Shown: positions 1 through 6,200, counted from the first letter of the stretch. The stretch: DNA of 6,200 bases from Rhizorhabdus sp. (GCA_004297635.1 SCUQ01000257.1:1-6200); one strand, 5' to 3'. Made by a program: numbers and translations. The notes: generated from the sequence alone by a model not told the origin.

Positions 1-215
1 ATCGGCAGACGCAACTCCAGGGGGAAGTCCTTGTAGGTACGGCTCAGCGCATATTTGACCGGCCCCGGCGACGGCCGCTGGACCGAGGCGCTGGCGTTGC
101 AGGATCGTCTGTTCCCGCTGCATGCCGCGCTCTTCAGCGATGCGTCGCCGGGGCCGGTCAAATATGCGCTGAGCCGTACCTACAAGGACTTCCCCCTGGA
201 GTTGCGTCTGCCGAT
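1..215. repeat. Near-edge inverted repeat, 73-bp arms (1-73 and 143-215)
   Basis: Bases 1-73 are the exact reverse complement of bases 143-215, with 69 bases (74-142) between the arms. The match stops at 74/142 and runs to the first base of the window, so it may extend further left. The right arm is ordinary dapA coding sequence; the left arm is the same piece inverted, and it replaces the dapA codons that should lie there. Perfect identity over 73 bases inside a conserved gene points to a recent fold-back event. An assembly or amplification chimera at a contig end is likelier than a biological repeat, but an actual inverted duplication cannot be excluded from this sequence. Confidence 0.93.
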
Positions 216-282
216 GACGCTGCCTTCAGAAGAAAGCCGCAAGGCGGTGGATGCGGCGCTCGCGCATGCAGGTGGGGTGTGA
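74..282 (+). CDS. dapA: 4-hydroxy-tetrahydrodipicolinate synthase, C-terminal fragment (5' part missing)
   Basis: DapA condenses pyruvate with aspartate semialdehyde, the first committed step to diaminopimelate and lysine, in the cytoplasm. Only about the last 69 of roughly 290 residues are present. They match the helical C-terminal region of the family: a tract reading ALALQDRLFPLHAALF, then SPGPVKYALS, then a proline-rich LRLPM stretch and a final short helix ending in AGGV. The Schiff-base lysine and active-site tyrosine lie upstream and are absent. Family-like residues begin near codon 70-73, exactly where the inverted repeat ends. The same frame stays open back to a TTG at 55, but it meets TAG at 34-36, and those upstream codons are inverted-repeat sequence, so no true start is here. 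The stop is TGA at 280-282. smpB follows on the same strand after 106 nt. Confidence 0.85.
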
Positions 283-286
283 GCCA

Positions 287-358
287 CGGAACAGTCCCGG
301 CTTGTACGCGTAAACCGACGTCATATTTAAACATGTACCCGCCGCCGGGATTGTTCCG
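287..358. repeat. Imperfect inverted repeat in the dapA-smpB gap
   Basis: Bases 287-301 and 344-358 form a 15-bp stem with a single non-Watson-Crick position, which could be a G-U pair in RNA. The loop is 42 nt. There is no T-run after the right arm, so this is not a standard intrinsic terminator. It could be a read-through 3'-end structure of the dapA transcript, part of the smpB leader, or an operator. The loop contains the AT-rich core of the promoter candidate. The pairing is seen directly; the function is not. Confidence 0.55.
302..329 (+). promoter_or_regulatory. Candidate sigma-70-type promoter for smpB
   Basis: TTGTAC (302-307) and TATTTA (324-329) are separated by 16 nt and resemble -35 and -10 boxes. 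They lie in the only AT-rich patch of an otherwise GC-rich gap, about 60 nt upstream of the smpB start. The -10 region overlaps an imperfect 14-bp palindrome centred on TTTAAA (322-335). This is a match by eye; smpB could also be read through from dapA. Confidence 0.35.
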
Positions 359-388
359 GCGTGCGCGTTTCCCGATTGCCTGAGGTTT

Positions 389-871
389 ATGGTCCGCCCG
401 CGTCCCGCTGAGTTCGAAAAGACCAAGATCGTCGCCGAGAACCGGCGCGCGCGCTACGAGTATTTTCTCGAGGAATTCTTCGAAGCTGGCATCGCGCTGA
501 CCGGTACCGAGGTGAAATCGCTGCGCTTCGGTGAGGGCTCGATCGCGGAGAGCTATGCCGAGGTGAAGGACCACGAGGTTTGGCTGGTCAATTCCAATGT
601 GCCCGAATTCAGCCATGGCAACCGCTTCAACCATGAGCCCAAGCGGCCCCGCAAGCTGCTGCTGCACGAACGCCAGATCGAGAAGATGCGTACGGCGGTG
701 ACGCGCGAGGGGATGACGCTCATCCCGATGGCGATCTATTTCAACGGGCGGGGCAGGGCAAAGGTCGAACTGGCGCTGGCCAAGGGCAAGAAGATGCACG
801 ACAAGCGCGAGACCGAAAAAGCGCGCGACTGGAAGCGTGAGCAGGGCCGGCTGATGCGGGAAAGAGGCTGA
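389..871 (+). CDS. smpB: SsrA-binding protein SmpB (trans-translation)
   Basis: SmpB binds tmRNA (SsrA) and escorts it into the A site of stalled ribosomes, so that the truncated peptide is tagged and the ribosome released. At 160 aa it has the normal length. The N-terminal half carries the signature: [15 protein letters not shown] (about 15-29), then [15 protein letters not shown] (about 32-46), [11 protein letters not shown], and later the KRPRKLLLH segment (about 85-93). [30 protein letters not shown] (about 112-141) completes the beta barrel and leads into the basic C-terminal tail, which helps the protein sit in the empty mRNA channel. The ATG at 389 starts in register with the family, and a TGAGG (381-385) lies just upstream at a short spacing. 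The stop overlaps the ATG of the next gene by one base. The tmRNA gene itself is not in the window. Confidence 0.97.
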   Translation: MVRPRPAEFEKTKIVAENRRARYEYFLEEFFEAGIALTGTEVKSLRFGEGSIAESYAEVKDHEVWLVNSNVPEFSHGNRFNHEPKRPRKLLLHERQIEKMRTAVTREGMTLIPMAIYFNGRGRAKVELALAKGKKMHDKRETEKARDWKREQGRLMRERG

Positions 872-1446
872 TGTTCGATAGCATCGGCCGGTGGTGGCGC
901 AAGAACGCGCCGACCCGGGAGGAACTTGAAAAGGTCCGCTGGCTCCGGCCGTTCGCGCATCGCGTGCTCGAACCGTCGCTATGGCGATTTACCCGACGGT
1001 CGGTGCCGCGCGGCGTCGCATTGGGGCTGATCGTCGGCATCTTCCTGATGATCCCTGGCCTGCAGATCATCGGTGCCGCGCTGCTCGCGCTGCCCTGCCG
1101 GGCCAATGTGCCGATCGCGGTGGCGATGACGTTTCTCAGCAATCCGGCGACCACGCCGTTCCTCCTCTATCTGTCGATCATCGTCGGCAATCGCTTCGTC
1201 CATTCGACAGCCGACATCGCGACGGTGTCCGCGATGATCGATCATGGCGCCAGCCTGATGGAATGGGCACGATGGCTCGCATCGTCGGCCGCTCCGGCGC
1301 TGGTGATGGGCCTGTTCGTGATTTCGGTAATTTCGGCCGCGATCGGCTATCTGCTGTCCAGCTGCATATGGCGCGCCTGGATATCGCACAAATGGACGCT
1401 GCGTGAGCGCCACCGCGCCGAGCGGGAGGCGGAACTCCGGGGTTGA
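871..1446 (+). CDS. DUF2062 family integral membrane protein
   Basis: This is a 191-aa protein of the DUF2062 family, whose biochemical role is not established. A basic, Trp-rich cytoplasmic-type N-terminus (RWWRKNAPTREEL, then WRFTRRSVPRG) precedes hydrophobic segments at about 48-74, 80-107 and 142-164. The family landmarks are visible: small residues then IPGLQIIGAALLAL at about 61-74, RANVPIAVAMTFLSNPATTPFLLY at about 77-100 with the conserved Asn-Pro at 91-92, and a following Gly-Asn at 106-107. The C-terminus is short and strongly charged (RERHRAEREAELR). The ATG shares its A with the TGA of smpB and has an AAGAGG-like ribosome site inside the smpB end, so translational coupling is likely. 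The coupling suggests co-expression with smpB, but nothing in the sequence shows a shared function. Confidence 0.85.
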   Translation: MFDSIGRWWRKNAPTREELEKVRWLRPFAHRVLEPSLWRFTRRSVPRGVALGLIVGIFLMIPGLQIIGAALLALPCRANVPIAVAMTFLSNPATTPFLLYLSIIVGNRFVHSTADIATVSAMIDHGASLMEWARWLASSAAPALVMGLFVISVISAAIGYLLSSCIWRAWISHKWTLRERHRAEREAELRG

Positions 1447-1457
1447 TACTGACAGTC

Positions 1458-1479
1458 ATGATGGTAAGCCCACCGTCAT
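1458..1479 (+). other. Small hairpin in the leader of the M13 peptidase gene
   Basis: Bases 1458-1465 and 1472-1479 can pair over 8 positions (one G-U in RNA) around a 6-nt loop. The hairpin sits between the DUF2062 stop and the peptidase ribosome site. It has no T-run, so it is a poor terminator; it may be chance or a weak RNA structure. Confidence 0.25.
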
Positions 1480-1504
1480 AGTCAGATCATACACCGAGGT
1501 TTTC

Positions 1505-3508
1505 ATGAACAAATTCCTGATCACGCTGGTTGCGGGCAGCATCCTTGCGCCGGTGGCCGGTGCTGCACCGGCCAAGCCCACCTATGGCAGCTTCGGTTTC
1601 GATAGTGCCGGCATGAACAAGGCCGTGAAACCCGGCGACGATTTCTACGAATATGCCAATGGCCGATGGGCCAAAAACACCGCCATCCCCGCCGACCGCT
1701 CCAATTTCGGCATGTTCACCGTGCTGGAAGAGCTGTCGATGTCACGCAGCCACGCCATCCTCGACAAGGCGAAGCCCGGCACCAGGATCGGTGATTTCTA
1801 TACCAGCTTCATGGACGAGAAGACGGTCGACGCCGCCGGGATCGCGCCGCTGACCCCGACCCTCAGGTCGATCGAAGCGCTCGGCGACAAATCGGCGGTT
1901 TCGGCGAAGATGGGCGCGCTGTTGCGCGACGGCATGGTCACGCCCTTCCTGGTCTATATCGATCAGGACGACAAGAATCCCGAAAGCTACATCGCCATCA
2001 TGCGCCAGCGCGGCCTCGGCATGCCCGACCGCGATTATTATCTGAAGACCGACGCCGAGATCGCCAAGACCCGCGCCGCCTATCAGGCCTATGTCGCCCA
2101 GCTCCTCACGCTCGCGGGCGAGCAGCAGGCCGAGCAGCGCGCCGCTCAGGTGATCGCGTTCGAAACCGAACTGGCCAAGGTCCAGTGGACCCGTGTCGAT
2201 TCGCGTGACAGCAGCAAGACCTACAACAAATGGCAGCGCGCCGATTTCGTGAAGAACGCACCCGGTTTCGACTGGGACGCCTATTTCAAGGCCGCCGGGC
2301 TCGACGGGCAGGGCACTTTCCTCGTCGGCCAGCCCACGGCCTTCGCGGGCATGGCCAAGGCGATCGAGGCCGCGCCGCTGGGCGTGCTCAAGGATTATCT
2401 GCTCGTCGCGACGATCAACACGCATGCGCCCTATCTGTCGAAAGCGTTCGTCGACGCGGAGTTCGCGTTCAACCAGACGGTGCTGTCGGGCACGCCGCAG
2501 AACAGCGACCGCTGGAAGCGGGGCGTCACCCTGGTCAAGAACCTGATCGGTGAGGATCTCGGTCAGGAATATGTGAAGGCCCATTTCACCCCCGAGACGA
2601 AGGCGGCGGCGGACGAGCTTGTCCGCAACATCATCGCGGCGATGGGCAAGCGGATCGACGGGCTCAGCTGGATGGCGCCCGAAACCAAGATCAAGGCACA
2701 TGCCAAGCTGGCCGCCTTCATGCCGAAGATCGGCTATCCATCGAAATGGCGCGATTATACGGGTCTGGAGATCAGGCGCGGCGATCTGCTCGGCAACGTC
2801 ATGCGCGCCAATGCGTTCGACTGGCAGCGCAATCTCAACAAGCTCGGCAAGCCGATCGACCGCACCGAGTGGCAGATGACGCCGATGGAAATCAACGCCT
2901 ACGCCAATTTCGGCATGAACGAGATCGTCTTCCCAGCGGCGATCCTGCAGCCGCCTTTCTTCGATCCGCACGCCGATCCGGCCATCAACTATGGTGGCAT
3001 CGGCGCGGTGATCGGGCATGAGATCAGCCATCACTTCGACGATCAGGGCGCCAAATATGACATGCACGGCCGCCTCGCCGAGTGGTGGACCCCCGAGGAC
3101 ATCCGGAATTTCAACGCGTTGACGGCGCAGATCGTCAAACAATATGACGGCTATGAGCCGCTACCCGGAATGCATGTGCAGGGCGCTCTGACCCAGGGCG
3201 AGAACATCGCCGACCTGGCCGGGCTGACGGTCGCCTATGAAGCCTATCATATCTCGCTGAAGGGCAGGAAAGCGCCGGTGATCGATGGCTTTAGCGGCGA
3301 TCAGCGTTTCTATCTGGGCTGGGCGCAGGTGTGGCGGCGCAATTATCGCGAGGCCAATCTGCGCCAGCGGCTGCTGACCGACCCGCATTCGCCGTCTGTG
3401 CAGCGCAGCTGGGTGGTTCGCAATCTCGATCCCTTCTACCCGGCCTATGGAGTGAAGGCAGGGGAGAAGCTCTACCTGTCGCCGGCGGAACGCATCCGTA
3501 TCTGGTGA
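1505..3508 (+). CDS. Secreted M13 family zinc metallopeptidase (neprilysin/PepO-like)
   Basis: This 667-aa endopeptidase is predicted to act on oligopeptides in the periplasm. The ATG at 1505 is preferred over an in-frame start at 1403, which would lie inside the DUF2062 gene. It has GAGG at 1496-1499 with 5-nt spacing and gives a clean signal peptide: MNKFLITLVAG, hydrophobic to residue 17, then AGA-AP with cleavage near 20. There is no lipobox cysteine. The M13 N-terminal domain opens with DDFYEYANGRW (from residue 45). The catalytic domain shows NAYA (464-467, substrate backbone binding), the HEISH zinc motif (H505, E506, H509), GENIAD (third zinc ligand E566, D570), and H628 and R634, which match the transition-state His and substrate-binding Arg of neprilysin in spacing. 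The end, GEKLYLSPAERIRIW, is the family's C-terminus without the usual cysteine; I found no cysteine anywhere in the protein. Substrate is unknown. Confidence 0.93.
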   Translation: MNKFLITLVAGSILAPVAGAAPAKPTYGSFGFDSAGMNKAVKPGDDFYEYANGRWAKNTAIPADRSNFGMFTVLEELSMSRSHAILDKAKPGTRIGDFYTSFMDEKTVDAAGIAPLTPTLRSIEALGDKSAVSAKMGALLRDGMVTPFLVYIDQDDKNPESYIAIMRQRGLGMPDRDYYLKTDAEIAKTRAAYQAYVAQLLTLAGEQQAEQRAAQVIAFETELAKVQWTRVDSRDSSKTYNKWQRADFVKNAPGFDWDAYFKAAGLDGQGTFLVGQPTAFAGMAKAIEAAPLGVLKDYLLVATINTHAPYLSKAFVDAEFAFNQTVLSGTPQNSDRWKRGVTLVKNLIGEDLGQEYVKAHFTPETKAAADELVRNIIAAMGKRIDGLSWMAPETKIKAHAKLAAFMPKIGYPSKWRDYTGLEIRRGDLLGNVMRANAFDWQRNLNKLGKPIDRTEWQMTPMEINAYANFGMNEIVFPAAILQPPFFDPHADPAINYGGIGAVIGHEISHHFDDQGAKYDMHGRLAEWWTPEDIRNFNALTAQIVKQYDGYEPLPGMHVQGALTQGENIADLAGLTVAYEAYHISLKGRKAPVIDGFSGDQRFYLGWAQVWRRNYREANLRQRLLTDPHSPSVQRSWVVRNLDPFYPAYGVKAGEKLYLSPAERIRIW

Positions 3509-3728
3509 CCCAGAGCGTGAAATAGAAACCGCTCACCCTGAGGAGGCATTGAGCGAAGTCGAAATGCCGTCTCGAAGGGGCCGCTCGATCTGGACGGCCC
3601 TTCGATACGGGCCTTCGCCATGCTCAGTCCCTACTCAGGAAGAGCGGTGAAGGGTTGAGGAAAGTGGGGCCATTCCTGTCTATCCCCCATCTTGACGCCA
3701 TGCCGCTCCGGAGAGGACAAGGCAGCCC
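3509..3728 (+). other. Intergenic region before the hybrid kinase gene
   Basis: This 220-nt stretch has no credible gene. Its first half is taken up by the REP-like element. The remaining ~80 nt should hold the kinase promoter, but only a TTGACG (3692-3697) resembles a -35 box and no good -10 follows at the right distance. A short stem, TGGGG (3665-3669) with CCCCA (3686-3690 region), is also possible. An AAGG at 3719-3722 with 6-nt spacing is the likely ribosome site for the ATG at 3729. I saw no full CtrA box (TTAA-N7-TTAA) and no GANTC methylation site here. Confidence 0.5.
3529..3647. repeat. REP-like palindromic intergenic element
   Basis: The 119-bp element is bounded by CCGCTC (3529-3534) and GAGCGG (3642-3647). 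The outer arms, 3529-3546 and 3630-3647, pair at 15 of 18 positions. Inside are a perfect 6-bp hairpin (3545-3550 with 3563-3568, around a TGAGCGAAGTCGA-type loop) and a strong stem of about 11 bp (3572-3583 with 3595-3605, one bulged G). The stem has an 11-nt loop and carries the TCGAAGGG/CCCTTCGA motif. I recall words such as TGAGCGAAGTCGAA and CCCTTCGA as typical of dispersed intergenic repeats in sphingomonads; copy number cannot be seen here. It lies between two co-directional genes and could also stop or stabilise the peptidase transcript. Confidence 0.7.
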
Positions 3729-6146
3729 ATGGCGACGCTTTTTTCAACCGCACCGATGACCGCCAGTTCGGGCCGCGTCGTTCTGAACCTGATGCTGGCC
3801 GCGCTGACCCTCGTTGCGTCGGTCGGCATGGCCGGGATGATCTGGGGCGCTACGGACGACCTGCTGGTCGCAGGTCTGTTCATGCTCGCCTTCTGCCTGG
3901 GCATCGGGATGATCCTGCTTGTCGCGATGATCCGCGCGCAGATTCATGTCCGGCCGATGCAGCAGGTCGATATGAGCCTGGTGCTGGGCACGATCGAGGA
4001 TTCGGATACCGGCATTGCCGTCACGGGGCCGGGCGGCAACCTGGTCTGTGCCAACCGGCAGTTCGAATCCTGGTTCGGCGGCCTGCCCACGCCGCCCGGT
4101 CTGCCGCTCGACAATGAAGCGCGGATGCGGCTGACCGCAGCGGCGATCGCCGCGCGACGTGACGGCCGCGCCGATATCGAGAAGCTGGAAAGCGACCGGG
4201 GCCTTATCGACGTCGTCGTCCGGCGCGCCGGCAATCTCGACGGCCATCTCGTCTGGCGGTTCCGCCGATCGAGCCAGTTCGACAGCTTCGGTGACATCAT
4301 GCGTATGCTGGGCAGCGATATCGGACGCCGGCTCGGCAGCGCCGGTGTGATGACCGCGCTGGTCGACGGCAACGGCATCGGTATCGTCGCCAACCGCGTA
4401 TTCCTTCAGCGTGTGCTGGGGTCCCCCGACGCCCCGTCGTCCGGATGGGCCTTTGCCGAATTGCTGCGCAGTGACGGCGATGCGATCCGGCTCGCCGCCG
4501 ATCCGCCGACGGCCGATCCGGTGCGCCTGATCCAGGTTCCGCTAGACGATCAGGGCCGGGTCCGCGCGACCCTGTTTCTGCTGCTCGACGAGACACCTGG
4601 CACGCGTGAGGCGCGGGCCGTCGCCACCGGCGATCTCCATGCCCTGCTCGGCATGCTTCCGCTCGGCCTCGCGGTGGCCGAGCAGGATGGCCGGCTGTTG
4701 TTCATGAACGCCCATTTCCGGCGGGCGGCCGGCATCGGCCCCGATACCGCGATCGTCTATCCCAGCGACCTTGTCGTCGAGGAGGACAAGGCGGCGGTTT
4801 CGGATGCGGTGCGCCGCTTCTCGGCGGGTCGCGGCTCGGCGAGCGATCTTTCGGTGCGGCTGAAGGCGCGGCCGGAAGAGAATGTCGCGTTGACGATCGC
4901 GGCCGCGAAGGGGCTCGGCAAGGCATCGGTACTGCTCAGCCTCAAGGACAATAGCGAAGAATCGAAGCTCAAGCGGCAGGTCGCCCAGGCGATGAAGATG
5001 CAGGCGGTGGGTCAGCTCGCCGGCGGCGTGGCGCATGACTTCAACAATATCCTGACCGCGATCATCGGCCATTGCGACCTGATGACGATGCGCCATATCC
5101 CCGGCGACAGCGACTATGACGATATCCAGCAGATCAAGCATAATTCGAACCGTGCCGCGGCGCTGACCCGCCAACTGCTGGCCTTCTCGCGTCAGCAGAC
5201 CTTGCGGCCGCAGATCCTCCAGCTCCCGGACATCATCTCGGAGATCACCAATCTGTTGAAACGCCTGCTGGGCGAGACGGTCCGGCTCGAGGTCAGCCAT
5301 GGCCGCAGCCTCGGCACGGTACGCGCCGATCCGGGGCAGCTGGAGCAGGTGATCGTCAATCTCGCCGTCAACGCGCGCGATGCGATGCCCGAGGGCGGTA
5401 CGCTGACGATCCAGACCTATGGTCTCAGCCAGGCCGATGTCCGCAAGCTCGGCATCGAGATCATGCCCGTCACCGAATATACCGCGATGAAGGTGACGGA
5501 TACCGGCACCGGCATTCCCCAGGACATCCTCAACAAGATCTTCGAACCCTTCTTCACCACCAAGGAAGTGGGCAAGGGTACCGGCCTTGGCCTTTCCACC
5601 GTCTATGGCATCGTCAAGCAGACCGGCGGCTTCATCTTTGCGGAGAGCGAGCTGGGGAAGGGGACGAGCTTCATCATCTATCTGCCGGTCCACGAAGCCC
5701 CCGCCACCGCGCCGGTCGCGCGCGCGCCGGTCAAGGAAGCGAGCCCCGAATTGTGGGGCACCGGAACGATCCTGCTGGTCGAGGACGAGGCGATGGTCCG
5801 CGCCGTGGCCGAGCGCGCGCTGGCGCGGCAGGGCTACAAGATCCTCACCGCCACCAATGGCGAGGAGGGGCTGGAGATCATCGAGGCGGGCGACGAGCCG
5901 ATCGACCTCGTCATCTCCGATGTGGTCATGCCGACGATGGATGGCCCGACCATGGCCCGCGCCGCGCGCGAGAAGCGGCCCGACCTGCCGATCATCTTCA
6001 TGTCCGGCTATGCGGAGGAGCAGCTGCGCAAGTCGATCGATCTCGACAATATCGGATTTCTGCCCAAGCCCTTCTCGGTCCAGCAGATCGGTCAGGCGGC
6101 GCGGGAAGCGCTGTCGGGGAACATATCCCGCGAGACTGTCGAATAG
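3729..6146 (+). CDS. cckA: Hybrid sensor histidine kinase, CckA-type cell-cycle kinase
   Basis: This 805-aa inner-membrane hybrid kinase/phosphatase has two membrane helices (about 17-40 and 44-70), with almost no periplasmic part between them. Three PAS-like regions follow (about 83-180, 200-290, 303-410); the last is the clearest. The HisKA domain has KMQAVGQLAGGVAHDFNNILTAIIG, with the phospho-acceptor H436. The ATPase domain shows the N box (N544, N548, NARDAMPEGG), the G1 box DTGTGIP (D591), EPFFTTK (606-612) and GKGTGLGLS (615-623). A receiver domain fills about 677-795, with the acidic pair E685/D686, phospho-acceptor D731 (ISDVVMP), S759 and K780. The HDFNN H-box, the IIGHCDLM and RQLLAFSRQQTL tracts and the C-terminal receiver are those of alphaproteobacterial CckA. 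In that family CckA passes phosphate via ChpT to CtrA and CpdR, and c-di-GMP turns it to a phosphatase. All catalytic residues are intact. It is somewhat longer than Caulobacter CckA (about 690 aa), the extra being N-terminal sensory sequence. Confidence 0.9.
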   Translation: MATLFSTAPMTASSGRVVLNLMLAALTLVASVGMAGMIWGATDDLLVAGLFMLAFCLGIGMILLVAMIRAQIHVRPMQQVDMSLVLGTIEDSDTGIAVTGPGGNLVCANRQFESWFGGLPTPPGLPLDNEARMRLTAAAIAARRDGRADIEKLESDRGLIDVVVRRAGNLDGHLVWRFRRSSQFDSFGDIMRMLGSDIGRRLGSAGVMTALVDGNGIGIVANRVFLQRVLGSPDAPSSGWAFAELLRSDGDAIRLAADPPTADPVRLIQVPLDDQGRVRATLFLLLDETPGTREARAVATGDLHALLGMLPLGLAVAEQDGRLLFMNAHFRRAAGIGPDTAIVYPSDLVVEEDKAAVSDAVRRFSAGRGSASDLSVRLKARPEENVALTIAAAKGLGKASVLLSLKDNSEESKLKRQVAQAMKMQAVGQLAGGVAHDFNNILTAIIGHCDLMTMRHIPGDSDYDDIQQIKHNSNRAAALTRQLLAFSRQQTLRPQILQLPDIISEITNLLKRLLGETVRLEVSHGRSLGTVRADPGQLEQVIVNLAVNARDAMPEGGTLTIQTYGLSQADVRKLGIEIMPVTEYTAMKVTDTGTGIPQDILNKIFEPFFTTKEVGKGTGLGLSTVYGIVKQTGGFIFAESELGKGTSFIIYLPVHEAPATAPVARAPVKEASPELWGTGTILLVEDEAMVRAVAERALARQGYKILTATNGEEGLEIIEAGDEPIDLVISDVVMPTMDGPTMARAAREKRPDLPIIFMSGYAEEQLRKSIDLDNIGFLPKPFSVQQIGQAAREALSGNISRETVE

Positions 6147-6164
6147 GTCGCGGCGCCGTCGCAC

Positions 6165-6192
6165 TGGACATCTGTTCCGTTTATGTTCTAGT
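6165..6192 (+). promoter_or_regulatory. Candidate promoter spanning the SOS box
   Basis: TGGACA (6165-6170), one base from the -35 consensus, is followed after 16 nt by TCTAGT (6187-6192), a weaker -10. The LexA-type operator sits in the spacer, a layout that would allow repression by steric block. It starts 18 nt after the cckA stop and would drive a gene beginning beyond the window. The hexamer matches are by eye. Confidence 0.45.
6174..6188 (+). promoter_or_regulatory. LexA (SOS) box, GTTC-N7-GTTC
   Basis: GTTC (6174-6177) and GTTC (6185-6188) are exactly 7 nt apart, with an AT-rich centre. This direct repeat is the established LexA operator of alphaproteobacteria, unlike the palindromic box of E. 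coli. It lies 27 nt beyond the cckA stop, within a promoter-like sequence and outside any coding region. In several alphaproteobacteria recA lies downstream of cckA and has such a box, so recA is the likely controlled gene; that gene is not in the window. Confidence 0.7.
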
Positions 6193-6200
6193 GTGGGCGC

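Noticed and set aside
55..72. TTG at 55 as a true start of a short 75-codon gene
   Set aside because: These codons belong to the inverted copy of dapA sequence; the protein that follows is plainly the C-terminal end of a longer enzyme.
158..799. 213-codon minus-strand open frame over the dapA end and smpB
   Set aside because: It crosses two well-supported + strand genes and their gap, and has no family likeness.
1742..3142. 466-codon open frame on the minus strand opposite the M13 peptidase
   Set aside because: Shadow of the peptidase gene caused by high GC and codon bias; the + strand carries the zinc motif and signal peptide.
3692..3697. TTGACG as the -35 box of a cckA promoter
   Set aside because: No acceptable -10 hexamer is found 15-19 nt downstream, so I did not list a promoter.
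4061..4078. Second GTTC...GTTC pair inside cckA
   Set aside because: The spacing is 8, not 7, and it lies within coding sequence, so it is likely chance.
3692..4117. Alternative + strand frame over the start of cckA
   Set aside because: Low-complexity Arg/Asp/Gly composition; the overlapping frame encodes the membrane helices and continues into the kinase.
4542..6164. 540-codon open frame on the minus strand opposite cckA
   Set aside because: It is antisense to a kinase with all catalytic motifs intact, is rich in Arg/Asp/His/Leu as expected of a GC-rich shadow frame, and shows no recognisable domain.
6147..6164. Possible terminator after cckA (GC-rich near-palindrome around GGCGCC)
   Set aside because: The pairing is only about 8 bases with no loop and no T-run, so it does not form a terminator hairpin.

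Overview
The window is GC-rich, alphaproteobacterial, chromosomal-type DNA, most likely from a sphingomonad (Sphingomonas, Sphingobium, Novosphingobium or a relative). The basis is protein character, the gene order dapA–smpB–DUF2062–M13 peptidase–cckA, an intergenic repeat of a style common in sphingomonads, and an alphaproteobacterial LexA box at the right edge. All genes read left to right. No mobile element, tRNA, rRNA or CRISPR array was seen.

Layout. Positions 1-73 are an inverted copy of 143-215, so the left edge folds back on itself. The last ~69 codons of dapA follow (to 282). Next comes a 106-nt gap holding an imperfect inverted repeat and a promoter-like sequence. smpB (389-871) then overlaps by one base a DUF2062 membrane protein gene (871-1446). 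After 58 nt comes a secreted M13 zinc metallopeptidase (1505-3508). A 220-nt gap carries a REP-like palindromic element (3529-3647). A hybrid histidine kinase with the features of the cell-cycle kinase CckA fills 3729-6146. The last 54 nt hold a GTTC-N7-GTTC SOS box inside a promoter-like sequence, probably the control region of the next gene (recA is my best guess).

Functions. The left genes are housekeeping: lysine/diaminopimelate synthesis (DapA) and ribosome rescue with tmRNA (SmpB). SmpB is tightly linked to a small membrane protein of unknown role. The M13 peptidase is probably a separate periplasmic function, and CckA would start the CckA–ChpT–CtrA/CpdR phosphorelay. I see no convincing new defence or mobile system. 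The items most worth a second look are the fold-back at the left edge, the SOS box at the right edge, the REP-like element and the inverted repeat before smpB.
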